This document shows, one piece after another, positions 1 through 8,220 of a stretch of DNA of 64,000 nt (the stretch's first letter is position 1; the number at the start of each line of letters is the position of its first letter). The notes beneath the pieces were generated by a model. That model was given only the letters and a program-made list of their open reading frames with translations, was not told the origin of the DNA and ran no database searches. This DNA is from Muricoccus nepalensis (GTDB taxonomy: Bacteria; Pseudomonadota; Alphaproteobacteria; Acetobacterales; Acetobacteraceae), in assembly GCF_006438825.1 (NCBI RefSeq), contig NZ_RCZP01000010.1, forward strand, positions 1 through 64,000. The letters are read 5' to 3'. The position numbers were made by a program, and so were the translations under genes.

Positions 1-1807
1 CGATGCCCCCGATCGCCTCCACCGCCCGACCCGTCTCGCCCTGCATGGCCGCGATCTGCGCGCCGATCTCCTCCGTCGCCTTCGCCGTCTGCGCCGCCAG
101 CGCCTTCACCTCGCTCGCCACCACCGCAAAGCCCCGACCCGCCTCGCCGGCCCGCGCCGCCTCGATCGTCGCGTTCAGCGCCAGCAGGTTCGTCTGCCCC
201 GCGATGTCGCTGATCAGCCGAACCACGTCCCCGATGCTCCGCGCCGCCTCCGACAACCGACCCACCGCCTCGTCCGTCGAGCGCGCGTCCAGCGCCGCCC
301 GCCTGGCCACCTCCGCGCTGCTCGTCACCTGGCGCGACACCTCGGCGATGGAGGCCGCCAGCTCCTCGGCCGACGCCGCCACCGTCCCCACGTTCGCGCT
401 CGCCTCCTCCGAGGCCGCCGCCACCGCGCCCGCCCGCTCCACCCCGGCGCTCGCCGTGCCCGCCAGCTCCCCCGCCGTCGCGTCCAGCTCCGCCGCCGCC
501 CGCGTCACGTCCCGCAGCACCGCCGCCGTCCCCTCCTCGAACCCACGCACCAGCGCGTCCACCCGCGCCCCCCGCTCCTGCTTCTGCCGACCCTCCTCCA
601 GGCGCGCGGCGGCGAGCGCGTCCGCCTCGTGCAGCCCCTCCCGGCAGCTCTCGGTCGCGCGCGCCATCTCGCCGATCTCGTCGGCGCGGGCGGCGTCGGG
701 CAGGGCGAAGTCGTAGTCGCGGCGGGAGAGCCGCAGCATGGCGTCGCGCAGGCGCCCGAGCGGCTGGATGACGCGGCGCCGCACGAGCAGGTTGGCCGCG
801 AGGGCCACGGCGCCGAGCGCGAGGAACAGGGCGCCCGAGGCCGCGAGCCAGAGGCGCGCGCCCTCCGCCCGCGCCTCGGCGAGCCTGCCGATCTCGGCGA
901 TGGAGAGCTCGGCCACCTCCACGAGCTGGCCCGTGGCCCGGTCGATCGCGGCGTTCAGCGCCACCGGCGTCAGCGGCGGCTCGCGGCCCTCGGCCAGCGC
1001 CTTCTCCAGCGCGTCGCGCTGGGCGGCGAAGCGGCCGAAATAGTCCTTCCTCACGCGCTCGATGGCGGCGCGGACCGGGGCGGGCAGGCCGGCGGCCACG
1101 CCGGTGACGAGCGGCCAGGTGGCGCTCGCGCGGGCGCGGAGCTGCGCCATGGCCGCCCGCTGCTCGGGGGTCACGGCGCGGTTGGCCATCGCGCTCAGCA
1201 GGAAGTCGCGCTCCAGCCCGGCGGGGTCGCGCGTGGCGTAGGCGGCGTCCTTCACCTGGGCGAGGGTGGCGCTGGGCCCGTCGGTGCCGCGGATCCGGGC
1301 GGTGAGGGTGGCGCTTGCCTCCTCCAGCAGGTCGACCAGCGCCGTGATCGCGACGTTGTAGCGGTCGCCGATGCCGGCGGGGCGCGCGGCGAGCGGGAGG
1401 GCGAGGGCCGGGTCCGCCTCCCGGCGCAGGGCGTCGAGCGCCGCGCGCGCCGCCCGCAGCCGCGCGGGCCCGTCGCCGGGCACGCAGGCGACCTCCGCGC
1501 AGGCGGCCGCCAGGGCGTCGAGCGCGGGGTTGGCGCGGGCGCGGGCCTGGAGCGCGCCCTCGAGCAGGGAGGGGGCGCCGGGCGGCTCGCTGCGGAGCGC
1601 CAGGCGCAGCGGCCCGCGCTCCACCCGCGTGGACTGCAGGGCGATGAAGGCGGTGCGCGTGGCGTCGGCGACGGCGACGGCCTGCCCGGCCTCCCGCAGG
1701 TCCCCGGAGGCGCGGACGAAGAGCCAAGCGGAGCTGGCCATCAGCGGGACGCAGAGGGAGCCGATCAGGAGGCTCATCTGGAGCGAGAGGGAGAGGCGGG
1801 TCTTCAT
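1..1807 (-). CDS. Methyl-accepting chemotaxis protein (C-terminal end outside window)
   Basis: Membrane receptor that signals to CheA/CheW at the cell pole. About 602 codons are visible and the stop lies left of the window. The protein starts with a cytosolic [10 protein letters not shown] and a first membrane segment (about residues 11-31). A roughly 285-residue helical periplasmic sensor follows, then a second membrane segment (about 317-342, [20 protein letters not shown]), a HAMP region and an Ala-rich methylated coiled coil. The hallmark hairpin tip [20 protein letters not shown] and [17 protein letters not shown] are readable at the left edge. The ATG at 1807 is the first in-frame start before the membrane segment. 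No chemotaxis partners are in the window, so the ligand is unknown. The repetitive Ala-rich coding also opens long false frames on the plus strand. Confidence 0.93.
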   Translation of the reverse strand, partial: MKTRLSLSLQMSLLIGSLCVPLMASSAWLFVRASGDLREAGQAVAVADATRTAFIALQSTRVERGPLRLALRSEPPGAPSLLEGALQARARANPALDALAAACAEVACVPGDGPARLRAARAALDALRREADPALALPLAARPAGIGDRYNVAITALVDLLEEASATLTARIRGTDGPSATLAQVKDAAYATRDPAGLERDFLLSAMANRAVTPEQRAAMAQLRARASATWPLVTGVAAGLPAPVRAAIERVRKDYFGRFAAQRDALEKALAEGREPPLTPVALNAAIDRATGQLVEVAELSIAEIGRLAEARAEGARLWLAASGALFLALGAVALAANLLVRRRVIQPLGRLRDAMLRLSRRDYDFALPDAARADEIGEMARATESCREGLHEADALAAARLEEGRQKQERGARVDALVRGFEEGTAAVLRDVTRAAAELDATAGELAGTASAGVERAGAVAAASEEASANVGTVAASAEELAASIAEVSRQVTSSAEVARRAALDARSTDEAVGRLSEAARSIGDVVRLISDIAGQTNLLALNATIEAARAGEAGRGFAVVASEVKALAAQTAKATEEIGAQIAAMQGETGRAVEAIGGI

Positions 1808-2012
1808 CCGGCGTCGATTTCCTGGCGCGGGCGGCCTCGCGGAAGGGCCGCCCCGATAGGGGGAAGATCGGGCGGTCCGGTGAAGAGGCGGTCAACGCGG
1901 GCGCCGTTCCGGCAGGGGCAACCGCGTTTTCTGTGCCCGAATTCACGCGGCGTGGCGACGATGCCGCGGGTCGGGCCGCGTTGTTCTTCTCTACGGAACG
2001 CAAGAGGCCGCC

Positions 2013-2453
2013 ATGCCCTATCTTCTCGCCGTCGTCGCGGGGGTGCTGAACATGCTCCAGTCCGGCAGCAACGCGACGCTGCACCAGAAGCTCGAATCGG
2101 GGCCGGTGGTGCCGGCGCTGGTGGTCTACCTCACGGGGATGCTGGCGGTGCTGGCTGCCTCGCCCTTCATCGGGCGCTCGGCGGAGGGCGTCCTCGGGCG
2201 CGCGGGCGCGGTGCCCTGGTGGGGCTGGATCGGCGGCGCGATGGGGGCCTTCTACGTCGTCGTGACCCTCACCCAGGCGAAGGGGATGGGCGCGGGAGCC
2301 TTCACGGCGGTGACGCTGACGGCGGCGGTGGTGACGAGCCTGCTGCTCGACCACTACGGCCTCATGGGCTTCGAGGTGCGACCGCTGACCCTACTTCGCG
2401 TGCTCGGCGGCGTGCTCATGGTCGCCGGCGTCGGCCTCGTCGCCTGCTTCTGA
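2013..2453 (+). CDS. YdcZ-type small DMT exporter
   Basis: A 146-residue hydrophobic protein with about five membrane segments and no other domain, matching the DUF606/YdcZ branch of the drug/metabolite transporter superfamily. It reads MPYLLAVVAGVLNMLQSGSN at the start, the NxxQSGxN pattern typical of this family, and ends in a membrane helix LGGVLMVAGVGLVACF. An AAGAGG ribosome site lies about 8 nt before the ATG. Family members often work as pairs or fused dimers; no partner is adjacent here. Its last 63 bp overlap the convergent antiporter gene. Substrate unknown. Confidence 0.8.
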   Translation: MPYLLAVVAGVLNMLQSGSNATLHQKLESGPVVPALVVYLTGMLAVLAASPFIGRSAEGVLGRAGAVPWWGWIGGAMGAFYVVVTLTQAKGMGAGAFTAVTLTAAVVTSLLLDHYGLMGFEVRPLTLLRVLGGVLMVAGVGLVACF

Positions 2454-3704
2454 GGGGTCCTCCTCCGGCTGCCCCGCGACGCGGCGGCGCCGGCGGTCGA
2501 GGAAGCGCATGGCCGGCGTCACCGTCGTGCCGTGCAGGAGAATCGAGACGAGGACGGTGAAGCCGAGCGTGGCCCAGAGCGCCTCCGCCTCGGCGAAGTG
2601 CTCCTCGTTCAGCGCGTAGGCGAGGTAGTAGAAGCTGCCGAGGCCGCGGATGCCGAAGAAGGCGACCGCCAGCCGCTCCGCCCCCGGCTGCGGCGCGCCG
2701 ATGAAGGCGACCATCCCGGCGAGCGGCCGCACGAGGAGCAGGAAGGCGAGGCCCGCCAGCGCCCCCTGCCAGGTCAGCGCCGCGAGCAGCCCGCCCGCCA
2801 GCGCGCCGCCGAAGAGCACGAGGATGACCATCATCAGCAGCCGCTCGGTCTGGTCGGCGAAGTCGTGCAGGCGCTCGTGGTACTTGTGGCGGCTCTCGGC
2901 CGCGCGGATGCCCAGCGCCGCGATGAAGACGGCCAGGAAGCCGTAGCCGTGGACGATCTCCGTCAGCCCGTAGGCGAGGAAGGTGGCGCCGAGGGCGACG
3001 AAGCCCTCCCCCGTGCGCGACAGGCCCGCGCGGTTGGGCACGCGGAAGGTGAGCCAGCCGAGGCCGCGCCCGATCGCCCAGCCCATGGCGATCCCGGCGC
3101 CGAGCTTCCAGGCCACGTCCTCCAGCGCCCAGCCGAGCAGCCAGGGCCCGGCAAGCGTGCCGTGCGCCGCGGCCACCACCGCGAGGTTCACGAAGGGAAA
3201 GGCGAAGCCGTCGTTCAGCCCGGCCTCGGCCGTGAGGTTGAAGCGGACGTCGTCCTCCTCGCCGGACTGCGGCGGGCCGACCTGCACGTCGGCGGCGAGG
3301 ACTGGGTCCGTGGGCGCGAGGGCGGCGCCGAGGAGGATCGCCGCCGCCAGGCCCAGGCCGAGGAACCAGCCGCCGATGAGGGCGATGCCCACGATGGAGA
3401 GCGGCATGGCGATGCCGAGCAGGCGCCAGGTCATCGACCAGGAGCGCCAGTCGAAGGCACGGTCGAGCTTCAGCCCGGCGCCGGTGAGGGCGACGATGAC
3501 GACGAGCTCCGTCAGCCGCTCCGTCACCTCCGGGTAGACGGTCGGCAGCGGGTAGTCGCTGCCGGCGGCGCTGAAGCCGAGGAAGCCGAAGGCGACGCAG
3601 AACATCGGTAGGGAGAGCGGCAGCTCGCGCAGCGCCATGGGCAGCCAGGCCACGAGCAGGATGAGCAGCCCCGCGCCGACGAGAAGAACAATGTAGGGAT
3701 CCAT
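2391..3704 (-). CDS. CPA1-type cation:proton antiporter
   Basis: Inner-membrane Na+(K+)/H+ exchanger of 437 residues with about 11-12 hydrophobic segments. The diagnostic CPA1 core is present: APTDPVLAADVQVGPP, then VRFNLTAEAGLNDGFAFPFV, whose acidic residues carry ions. The ATG at 3704 (MDPYIVLLVGAGLLI) puts the first membrane helix at the N-terminus. The frame stays open 45 codons further upstream, but that stretch is Arg/Pro-rich and not protein-like. The C-terminal tail (EEDPSEAGDEADAGDHEHAA) is acidic and His-rich, and its codons overlap the end of the convergent YdcZ-type gene by 63 bp. Such tails may act in ion or pH sensing; that is inference. Confidence 0.88.
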   Translation of the reverse strand: MDPYIVLLVGAGLLILLVAWLPMALRELPLSLPMFCVAFGFLGFSAAGSDYPLPTVYPEVTERLTELVVIVALTGAGLKLDRAFDWRSWSMTWRLLGIAMPLSIVGIALIGGWFLGLGLAAAILLGAALAPTDPVLAADVQVGPPQSGEEDDVRFNLTAEAGLNDGFAFPFVNLAVVAAAHGTLAGPWLLGWALEDVAWKLGAGIAMGWAIGRGLGWLTFRVPNRAGLSRTGEGFVALGATFLAYGLTEIVHGYGFLAVFIAALGIRAAESRHKYHERLHDFADQTERLLMMVILVLFGGALAGGLLAALTWQGALAGLAFLLLVRPLAGMVAFIGAPQPGAERLAVAFFGIRGLGSFYYLAYALNEEHFAEAEALWATLGFTVLVSILLHGTTVTPAMRFLDRRRRRVAGQPEEDPSEAGDEADAGDHEHAAEHAK

Positions 3705-3846
3705 CGATGGCGGCGGCCTTTCCTCGGCGCAGGGCCGGGATCGGCCGCGGCGGCGCGCCGATCCCCTGGTCAACGCGGCAGGGGGGCGCGGGGCAGCAGC
3801 GCGGCGGCGCTTTCCGGCGGCGCGGGCTCGGCCCGCCACATCCAGC

Positions 3847-3875
3847 TTGACGTGGAAACCGAAATAACTTTATCG
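3847..3875 (+). promoter_or_regulatory. Candidate sigma70 promoter of cassette A
   Basis: TTGACG (3847-3852), a 17-nt spacer and TTATCG (3870-3875) lie in a locally AT-rich patch 55 bp before the acyltransferase gene, within the divergent gap to the antiporter. The match is by eye only. Confidence 0.45.
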
Positions 3876-3929
3876 TGAGACAACTTAGGGCGCGGAGGGC
3901 GCGTCCGCCAGATCCCTGGACATGGTGAC

Positions 3930-4583
3930 GTGGCGATGACCTGGCTTCAGGCCTTCCGGCAGGATATCGGGCGCTACCGGGAGGCCGGCGGCCCCCAGGC
4001 GGCGCTGCGGCTGGTCCTGGCCAACCAGGGGCTGCACGCGCTGCTGCAGTACCGCGTGGCGAACGCCCTCCACCGCTCCGCGCTGCCGCCGCGCGTGAAG
4101 CGGCCGCTGCTGGTGCTGATGATCGCGTGGCAGAAGCTGGTCGAGATGACCGCCCACGCCTGCATCCCCTACCGGGCGACGATCGGCCCGGGGCTCCTCC
4201 TCGGCAACCTCGGCAACACCTTCATCGGCGACGACGCGGTGATCGGGGCGGGCTGCGAGATCCGGGACGGGGCGACGCTCGGCGTGGCCGGCCGCGGCGC
4301 CCAGCGCGGCTCACCCCGCCTCGGGAACGGCGTGGTCGTCGGCGAGCGCGCGGTGATCGCCGGCAAGGTCACCCTCGGCGACCGCGCCGTGGTCGCGCCG
4401 GGAAGCCTCGTCCTCTGCTCCTTCGCGGCCGACACGGTGGTCGCGCGCAACCCCGCCTTCCCGGTCACGCGGGAGGAGGACCTGCATCTGCTCGTGCCCG
4501 GCCTGGCCACCCCGCGCCCCCCGGCCCGGCCGAACCCGAGGCGGGCGCCGGCGGCGGAGGGGCTCCTCCTCTCCTCGGCCTGA
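3930..4583 (+). CDS. Serine-acetyltransferase-like left-handed beta-helix acyltransferase (cassette A)
   Basis: A 217-residue acyltransferase related to CysE-type enzymes. An alpha-helical N-terminal half (about 1-75) precedes hexapeptide repeats (about 85-160): ATIGPGLLLGNLGNTFIGDD, AVIGAGCEIRDGATLG, VVVGERAVIAGKVTLGDRAV. A Pro/Ala-rich tail follows. It heads a probable operon with an adenylating ligase and a carrier protein, so it more likely moves an acyl group made or carried by those partners than makes O-acetylserine for cysteine. The start is GTG 3930 or ATG 3936. The catalytic His of true serine acetyltransferases is not obvious, because the usual GNLG-H order is changed. Acceptor substrate unknown. 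Confidence 0.75.
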   Translation: MAMTWLQAFRQDIGRYREAGGPQAALRLVLANQGLHALLQYRVANALHRSALPPRVKRPLLVLMIAWQKLVEMTAHACIPYRATIGPGLLLGNLGNTFIGDDAVIGAGCEIRDGATLGVAGRGAQRGSPRLGNGVVVGERAVIAGKVTLGDRAVVAPGSLVLCSFAADTVVARNPAFPVTREEDLHLLVPGLATPRPPARPNPRRAPAAEGLLLSSA

Positions 4584-4668
4584 CAAGCCGGGCACGCCGG
4601 GACCCGCGCGCCCACCCCCGCCCCCACGCCAACGACCGGCCGCGCTTCCACGAGAGGACCGCGCCCCC

Positions 4669-6264
4669 ATGCTCCTTCCCGAGCGCCGCCTCCACGCACT
4701 CTTCCACGCCGCGCGGGAGGCCTTCCCCGAGCGGCCGGCGCTGCGCGCGCGGGGGGAGGAACTCTCCTACGCGGCGCTCGCGGGCCGCGCCTCGGCCATC
4801 GCCTCGGTCCTCGCGGCGGCGGCCGGCGGCGGCGCGCCGGGCCGCTGCGCGCTGCTCGGCGGCAAGGCCTGCGGCACCTATGCCGGGCTGCTCGGCATCC
4901 TCGAGGCCGGGGCCTGCTACGTGCCCCTCAACCCGCGCTTCCCGCCCGCCCGGTCGCTCGCGATGCTGGCGGCCGCGGAGGTCCGGGCGCTGGTGGTGGC
5001 GGAGGACGCGCAGGACCTCGCGCGCGGGCTCCTCGCCGGGGTTCCCGCCGGGCTGGACGTGGTGCTGGCCGGCGCGGCGGCCCTTCCCGCCTGGTGCGCG
5101 GACCTGCCCCGGCACCGCTTCCACGCAGAGCCGCCGCCCGGCCCGCCGGGACCTGACGTGCCGGCCGGGGAGGACGCCTACCTGCTGTTCACCTCGGGCA
5201 GCACGGGGGCGCCGAAGGGGATCGCGATCTCGCACGCCAGCGCCGTCGCCTACGTGGAGGGCGTGCGCGCCCGCTACGCGCCCGCCGAGACGGACCGGTT
5301 CTCGCAGGTCTTCGACCTCACCTTTGACCTCTCGGTGCACGACATGTTCGTCTGCTGGGCCGCCGGGGCCTGCCTCTACCCCCTGCCCGCGACGGGCGGC
5401 CTCGGCATCGGGACCTTCATCCGCAAGAACGCGATCAGCTTCTGGTTCAGCGTGCCCTCCACCGCCGCCGCCATGGCCGGGCGGGGCGAGCTGGCACCGG
5501 GCGCGCTGCCGAGCCTTCGCTGGAGCCTCTTCTGCGGCGAGGCGCTGCCCGCGCGGCTGGCCGCGGCCTGGGCGCTCGCGGCGCCGGGCTCGGTCGTCGA
5601 GAACCTCTACGGGCCGACCGAGGCGACCATCGCCTTCACCGCCTTCCGCGTCCCCTCCGGCTTCCGGGAGGAGGGCATCGTGCCGATCGGGCACCCGCTG
5701 CCGGGGCAGCGCGTCGCGGTGGTGGACGAGGCGGGCGTCGCCCTGCCGCCGGGCCGGGTGGGGGAGCTCTGCCTCGGCGGGAGCCAGGTCGCCGCCGGCT
5801 ACTGGCGGCGCCCGGACCTGACGGCCGAGCGCTTCCGCGCCCCGCTCTTCCCGCCCGGGGAGGAGGGGGCCGGTGACGCTGGGACGCGCTGGTACCGGAC
5901 CGGCGACCTCGCGGTCATGACGCCCGGCGAGGGCCTCGTCTTCCGCGGCCGCGCCGACCGGCAGGTGAAGATCCGCGGCTACCGCGTGGAGATGCAGGAG
6001 GTCGAGGACGCGCTCCGCGCGGCGGGCGGCCTCGACCTCGCCGCCGTGCTCCCCTGGCCGCCCGGCGACGCGGCGGCCGCGGTGGTCGGCTTCGTTCCGC
6101 GTGGCGTACCGCTCGAGAGGATCCTGCTTGGCTGCCGGGCGCGGTTGCCCGACTACATGGTGCCGTCGCGCCTCGTCGAGGTCGCGGACTGGCCGCTGAA
6201 CGCGAACGGCAAGACGGATTACGGCGCGCTGCGCGCCCTGATGGTGGAGACGGTGGATGCCTGA
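4669..6264 (+). CDS. Amino-acid adenylation enzyme, DltA/NRPS A-domain-like (cassette A)
   Basis: Stand-alone 531-residue adenylate-forming ligase that should activate a carboxylic acid with ATP and load it onto a carrier protein. All core motifs are readable: A3 LLFTSGSTGAPKG (172-184), A5 NLYGPTEAT (312-320), A7 YRTGDL (409-414), A8 GRADRQVKIRGYRVE (427-441) and A10 NANGKTD with the catalytic Lys near the C-terminus. The A4 region FDLTFDLSVHDMF keeps the Asp that in NRPS domains binds the alpha-amino group, so an amino acid substrate is favoured. The overall form matches D-alanine-carrier ligases. It overlaps the next gene by 8 bp, and that gene encodes its likely carrier. Specificity cannot be read safely by eye. 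Confidence 0.85.
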   Translation: MLLPERRLHALFHAAREAFPERPALRARGEELSYAALAGRASAIASVLAAAAGGGAPGRCALLGGKACGTYAGLLGILEAGACYVPLNPRFPPARSLAMLAAAEVRALVVAEDAQDLARGLLAGVPAGLDVVLAGAAALPAWCADLPRHRFHAEPPPGPPGPDVPAGEDAYLLFTSGSTGAPKGIAISHASAVAYVEGVRARYAPAETDRFSQVFDLTFDLSVHDMFVCWAAGACLYPLPATGGLGIGTFIRKNAISFWFSVPSTAAAMAGRGELAPGALPSLRWSLFCGEALPARLAAAWALAAPGSVVENLYGPTEATIAFTAFRVPSGFREEGIVPIGHPLPGQRVAVVDEAGVALPPGRVGELCLGGSQVAAGYWRRPDLTAERFRAPLFPPGEEGAGDAGTRWYRTGDLAVMTPGEGLVFRGRADRQVKIRGYRVEMQEVEDALRAAGGLDLAAVLPWPPGDAAAAVVGFVPRGVPLERILLGCRARLPDYMVPSRLVEVADWPLNANGKTDYGALRALMVETVDA

Positions 6265-6505
6265 GGCCGCGATACGCGCGACGGTGCTGGAGCTGCTGCG
6301 GCCGCGCCTGGAACGGGCCGGCGTCCCGGCCGCGGACGACCTCGGGGAGCAGGACCTGATGAACCTCGGGGTGGTCGATTCCCTCAACGTCATGACGCTG
6401 ATCGCCGAGGTGGAGGGCGCCAGCGGCCGCGCCTTCGTCTGGGACCGCTTCGACGCCGAGAACGGCCTCACCGTGTCCGCGCTGGTGAGGGCCTTCGCCG
6501 CCTGA
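6257..6505 (+). CDS. Acyl/peptidyl carrier protein (cassette A)
   Basis: An 82-residue carrier protein. The phosphopantetheine site is GVVDSLNVMTLI, with the modifiable Ser at about residue 42. It starts 8 bp inside the adenylation gene, so the two are almost certainly co-translated and act as a pair, as DltC does with DltA. The C-terminal half (EVEGASGRAFVWDRFDAEN) keeps helix III of the fold. No dedicated phosphopantetheinyl transferase, condensation or thioesterase gene is nearby. The downstream step is unknown; the upstream beta-helix acyltransferase is the obvious candidate acceptor enzyme. Confidence 0.85.
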   Translation: MPEAAIRATVLELLRPRLERAGVPAADDLGEQDLMNLGVVDSLNVMTLIAEVEGASGRAFVWDRFDAENGLTVSALVRAFAA

Positions 6506-6545
6506 GGGGACGGGGCGCGGGCAGGCCCCGCCCCCCGTCGTCCCC
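6506..6545. terminator. GC-rich hairpin between convergent genes
   Basis: GGGGAC (6506-6511) can pair with GTCCCC (6540-6545), and an overlapping alternative pairs GACGGGG with CCCCGTC. It lies between cassette A and the convergent small secreted protein. There is no T-run, so it is only a possible bidirectional terminator. Confidence 0.35.
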
Positions 6546-6558
6546 AGGCCTGCGGCGC

Positions 6559-6819
6559 CTAGCGGTTGCCCGCGGGCTGGTTCTGGGCGCCCTGCTGCTG
6601 CTGCTGGTCGCGGCGGTTGGCCGCGTTGCGGCGGTGGACGCCCACCGCGCAGCCCGCGGCGGCGCCGGCGACCGCGTGGCCGCTGCCGACGAAGTGGCCG
6701 GCGACGGCGCCGACCGCGCCGTCCTTCACGCAGCCGCCGGTCTTGGCCTCGGCGGCCGGGGCGGCGAGGGACAGGCCGGCCGCGAGGGCGGCGGCGGCGG
6801 CGAAGAGGGGGATGCGCAT
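6559..6819 (-). CDS. Small secreted glycine/alanine-rich protein
   Basis: An 86-residue exported protein of unknown function. It has a clear signal peptide (MRIPLFAAAAALAAGLSLAA, cleavage likely after AEA). A short Gly/Ala-rich segment follows (GAVGAVAGHFVGSGHAVAGA) that resembles glycine-zipper envelope proteins, then a basic and Gln-rich tail with a QQQQQ run. Two Cys residues flank the Gly/Ala segment. An AAGGAG ribosome site before the ATG at 6819 fixes the start. It is likely periplasmic. Glycine-zipper assignment is by eye only. Confidence 0.7.
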   Translation of the reverse strand: MRIPLFAAAAALAAGLSLAAPAAEAKTGGCVKDGAVGAVAGHFVGSGHAVAGAAAGCAVGVHRRNAANRRDQQQQQGAQNQPAGNR

Positions 6820-6898
6820 GGGGCTGGGCTCCTTGTTTCCTTGCCCCTTCCAACGCGCGGGCCGGCCCGGCGACACATTAAAGCCCGGCCATGCAGCC

Positions 6899-8158
6899 TC
6901 AGGCGACCGGTTCGGGCGCGGCCGCGGGCGCCGGGGGCAGGCGCCAGAGAAGGAAGAGCATGATGCCCATGGCCGGCAGCGCGGCGGCGGTGGTCATGAG
7001 GAAGAAGCCCGTCCAGCCCAGGGCCTCCGCCAGCGCCCCGGAGGAGGCGCCGAGCGTGCGCAGCGGCACCGCGGCGAGGGAGGAGAGCAGCGCGTACTGC
7101 GTCGCCGTGAAGGCGCGGGTGGTCAGGCCCGAGAGGTAGGTGACGAAGGCGGCGTCGGCGAGGCCGTCCGTGAAGTTCTCGATCCCGACCTGGAGCCAGA
7201 GCATGGGCAGGTCGTGCCCCGCCCCGGCCAGGGCGACGTACATGAGGTTGGACAGCATCTGCCCGAGCCCCGTGACGACGAGGGCGCGCGCGGTGCCGAG
7301 GCGGGCGACGACGTAGCCGCCCGCCAGCGCGCCGCCGAGGGTGGCGAAAAGGCCGAAGACCGTGCCCACCGCCGCCACCTCGTCCCGCGAGAAGCCGAGG
7401 GAGCGGTAGAAGGGGGTCGTCATGATCCCCGCCAGCGCCTCGCCGAGCTTGAAGAGCGCGACGAAGAGAAGGATCGCCAGCCAGTGCGGGCGCCCCATGA
7501 AGTTGGCGAAGGGCCGCACGACCGAGAGCCGCAGCCGCTCGCCCCAGGGAAGCGGCGCCGTCGCCGGGCGCGGCGCCTCGCGCGAGGCGAGGGCGGCGGC
7601 CATGCCCACCAGCATGAGGGCGGCGGCAAAGGCGTAGGCCCCGCCCCAGCCGAGGGCGCCGACGAGCCAGAGCGTGCCGCCGCCGCTGGCCAGCAGCGCG
7701 AGGCGGTAGCCCCAGACGTAGCAGGCCAGGCCGTAGCCCTGGTCGCGCTCCTCCAGGATCTCGATCCGGTGCGCGTCCACCACGATGTCCTGGCTCGCCG
7801 AGAGGAAGGCGACGAGGGCGGCCAGCGCCGCGGTGCCGAAGGGGCCGGTGGCGGGGTTGCTGAAGCCGGTGGCGAGGATCGCGAGGAGGAGGAAGGGCTG
7901 GATGAGCAGCAGCCAGCCCCGCCGCTGGCCGAGCCGCGAGAGGAAGGGCGGCGCCACCGTATCCAGCGCCGGCGACCAGAGGAACTTCAGCGAGTAGGCG
8001 AGGCCGATGAGGGCGGTGAGGCCGATGTCGGTGAGCGAGAGGCCCGATTCCGTGAACCACTGCCGCAGCACCTGCCCCGCCACCAGCGGCAGGGGCACCC
8101 CCGCCGAGAAGCCGAGGGCGAGGAGGACGGCGAAGCGGCGGTCGCGGCGAAGGGGCAT
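6899..8158 (-). CDS. AmpG-family MFS permease
   Basis: A 419-residue, 12-segment major-facilitator protein. The opening (LGFSAGVPLPLVAGQVLRQW) and the motifs FSASQDIVVDAHRIEIL-like (LSASQDIVVDAHRIE) and LYMVA-like loops are those of AmpG, which imports anhydro-muropeptides for cell-wall recycling. VGIENFTDGLADAAFVTYLS matches the second-half AmpG signature. The ATG at 8158 places the first helix correctly; the frame runs further upstream only as an antisense shadow of the hydrolase gene. Both genes point the same way with a 62-bp gap. No beta-lactamase or amidase gene is adjacent. Confidence 0.85.
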   Translation of the reverse strand: MPLRRDRRFAVLLALGFSAGVPLPLVAGQVLRQWFTESGLSLTDIGLTALIGLAYSLKFLWSPALDTVAPPFLSRLGQRRGWLLLIQPFLLLAILATGFSNPATGPFGTAALAALVAFLSASQDIVVDAHRIEILEERDQGYGLACYVWGYRLALLASGGGTLWLVGALGWGGAYAFAAALMLVGMAAALASREAPRPATAPLPWGERLRLSVVRPFANFMGRPHWLAILLFVALFKLGEALAGIMTTPFYRSLGFSRDEVAAVGTVFGLFATLGGALAGGYVVARLGTARALVVTGLGQMLSNLMYVALAGAGHDLPMLWLQVGIENFTDGLADAAFVTYLSGLTTRAFTATQYALLSSLAAVPLRTLGASSGALAEALGWTGFFLMTTAAALPAMGIMLFLLWRLPPAPAAAPEPVA

Positions 8159-8220
8159 GGCGGGCGACCCTGCCACGGGCGGGGCGGCCGCGGGAGGGGG
8201 ATCGACCCCCTCCCCGGGGC

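Noticed and set aside
629-2560. A plus-strand open frame of 643 codons through the chemotaxis gene
   Set aside because: Arg/Gly/Ala-rich antisense shadow of the receptor gene; no domain, and it runs through two other genes. Many such long frames occur because the DNA is so GC-rich.
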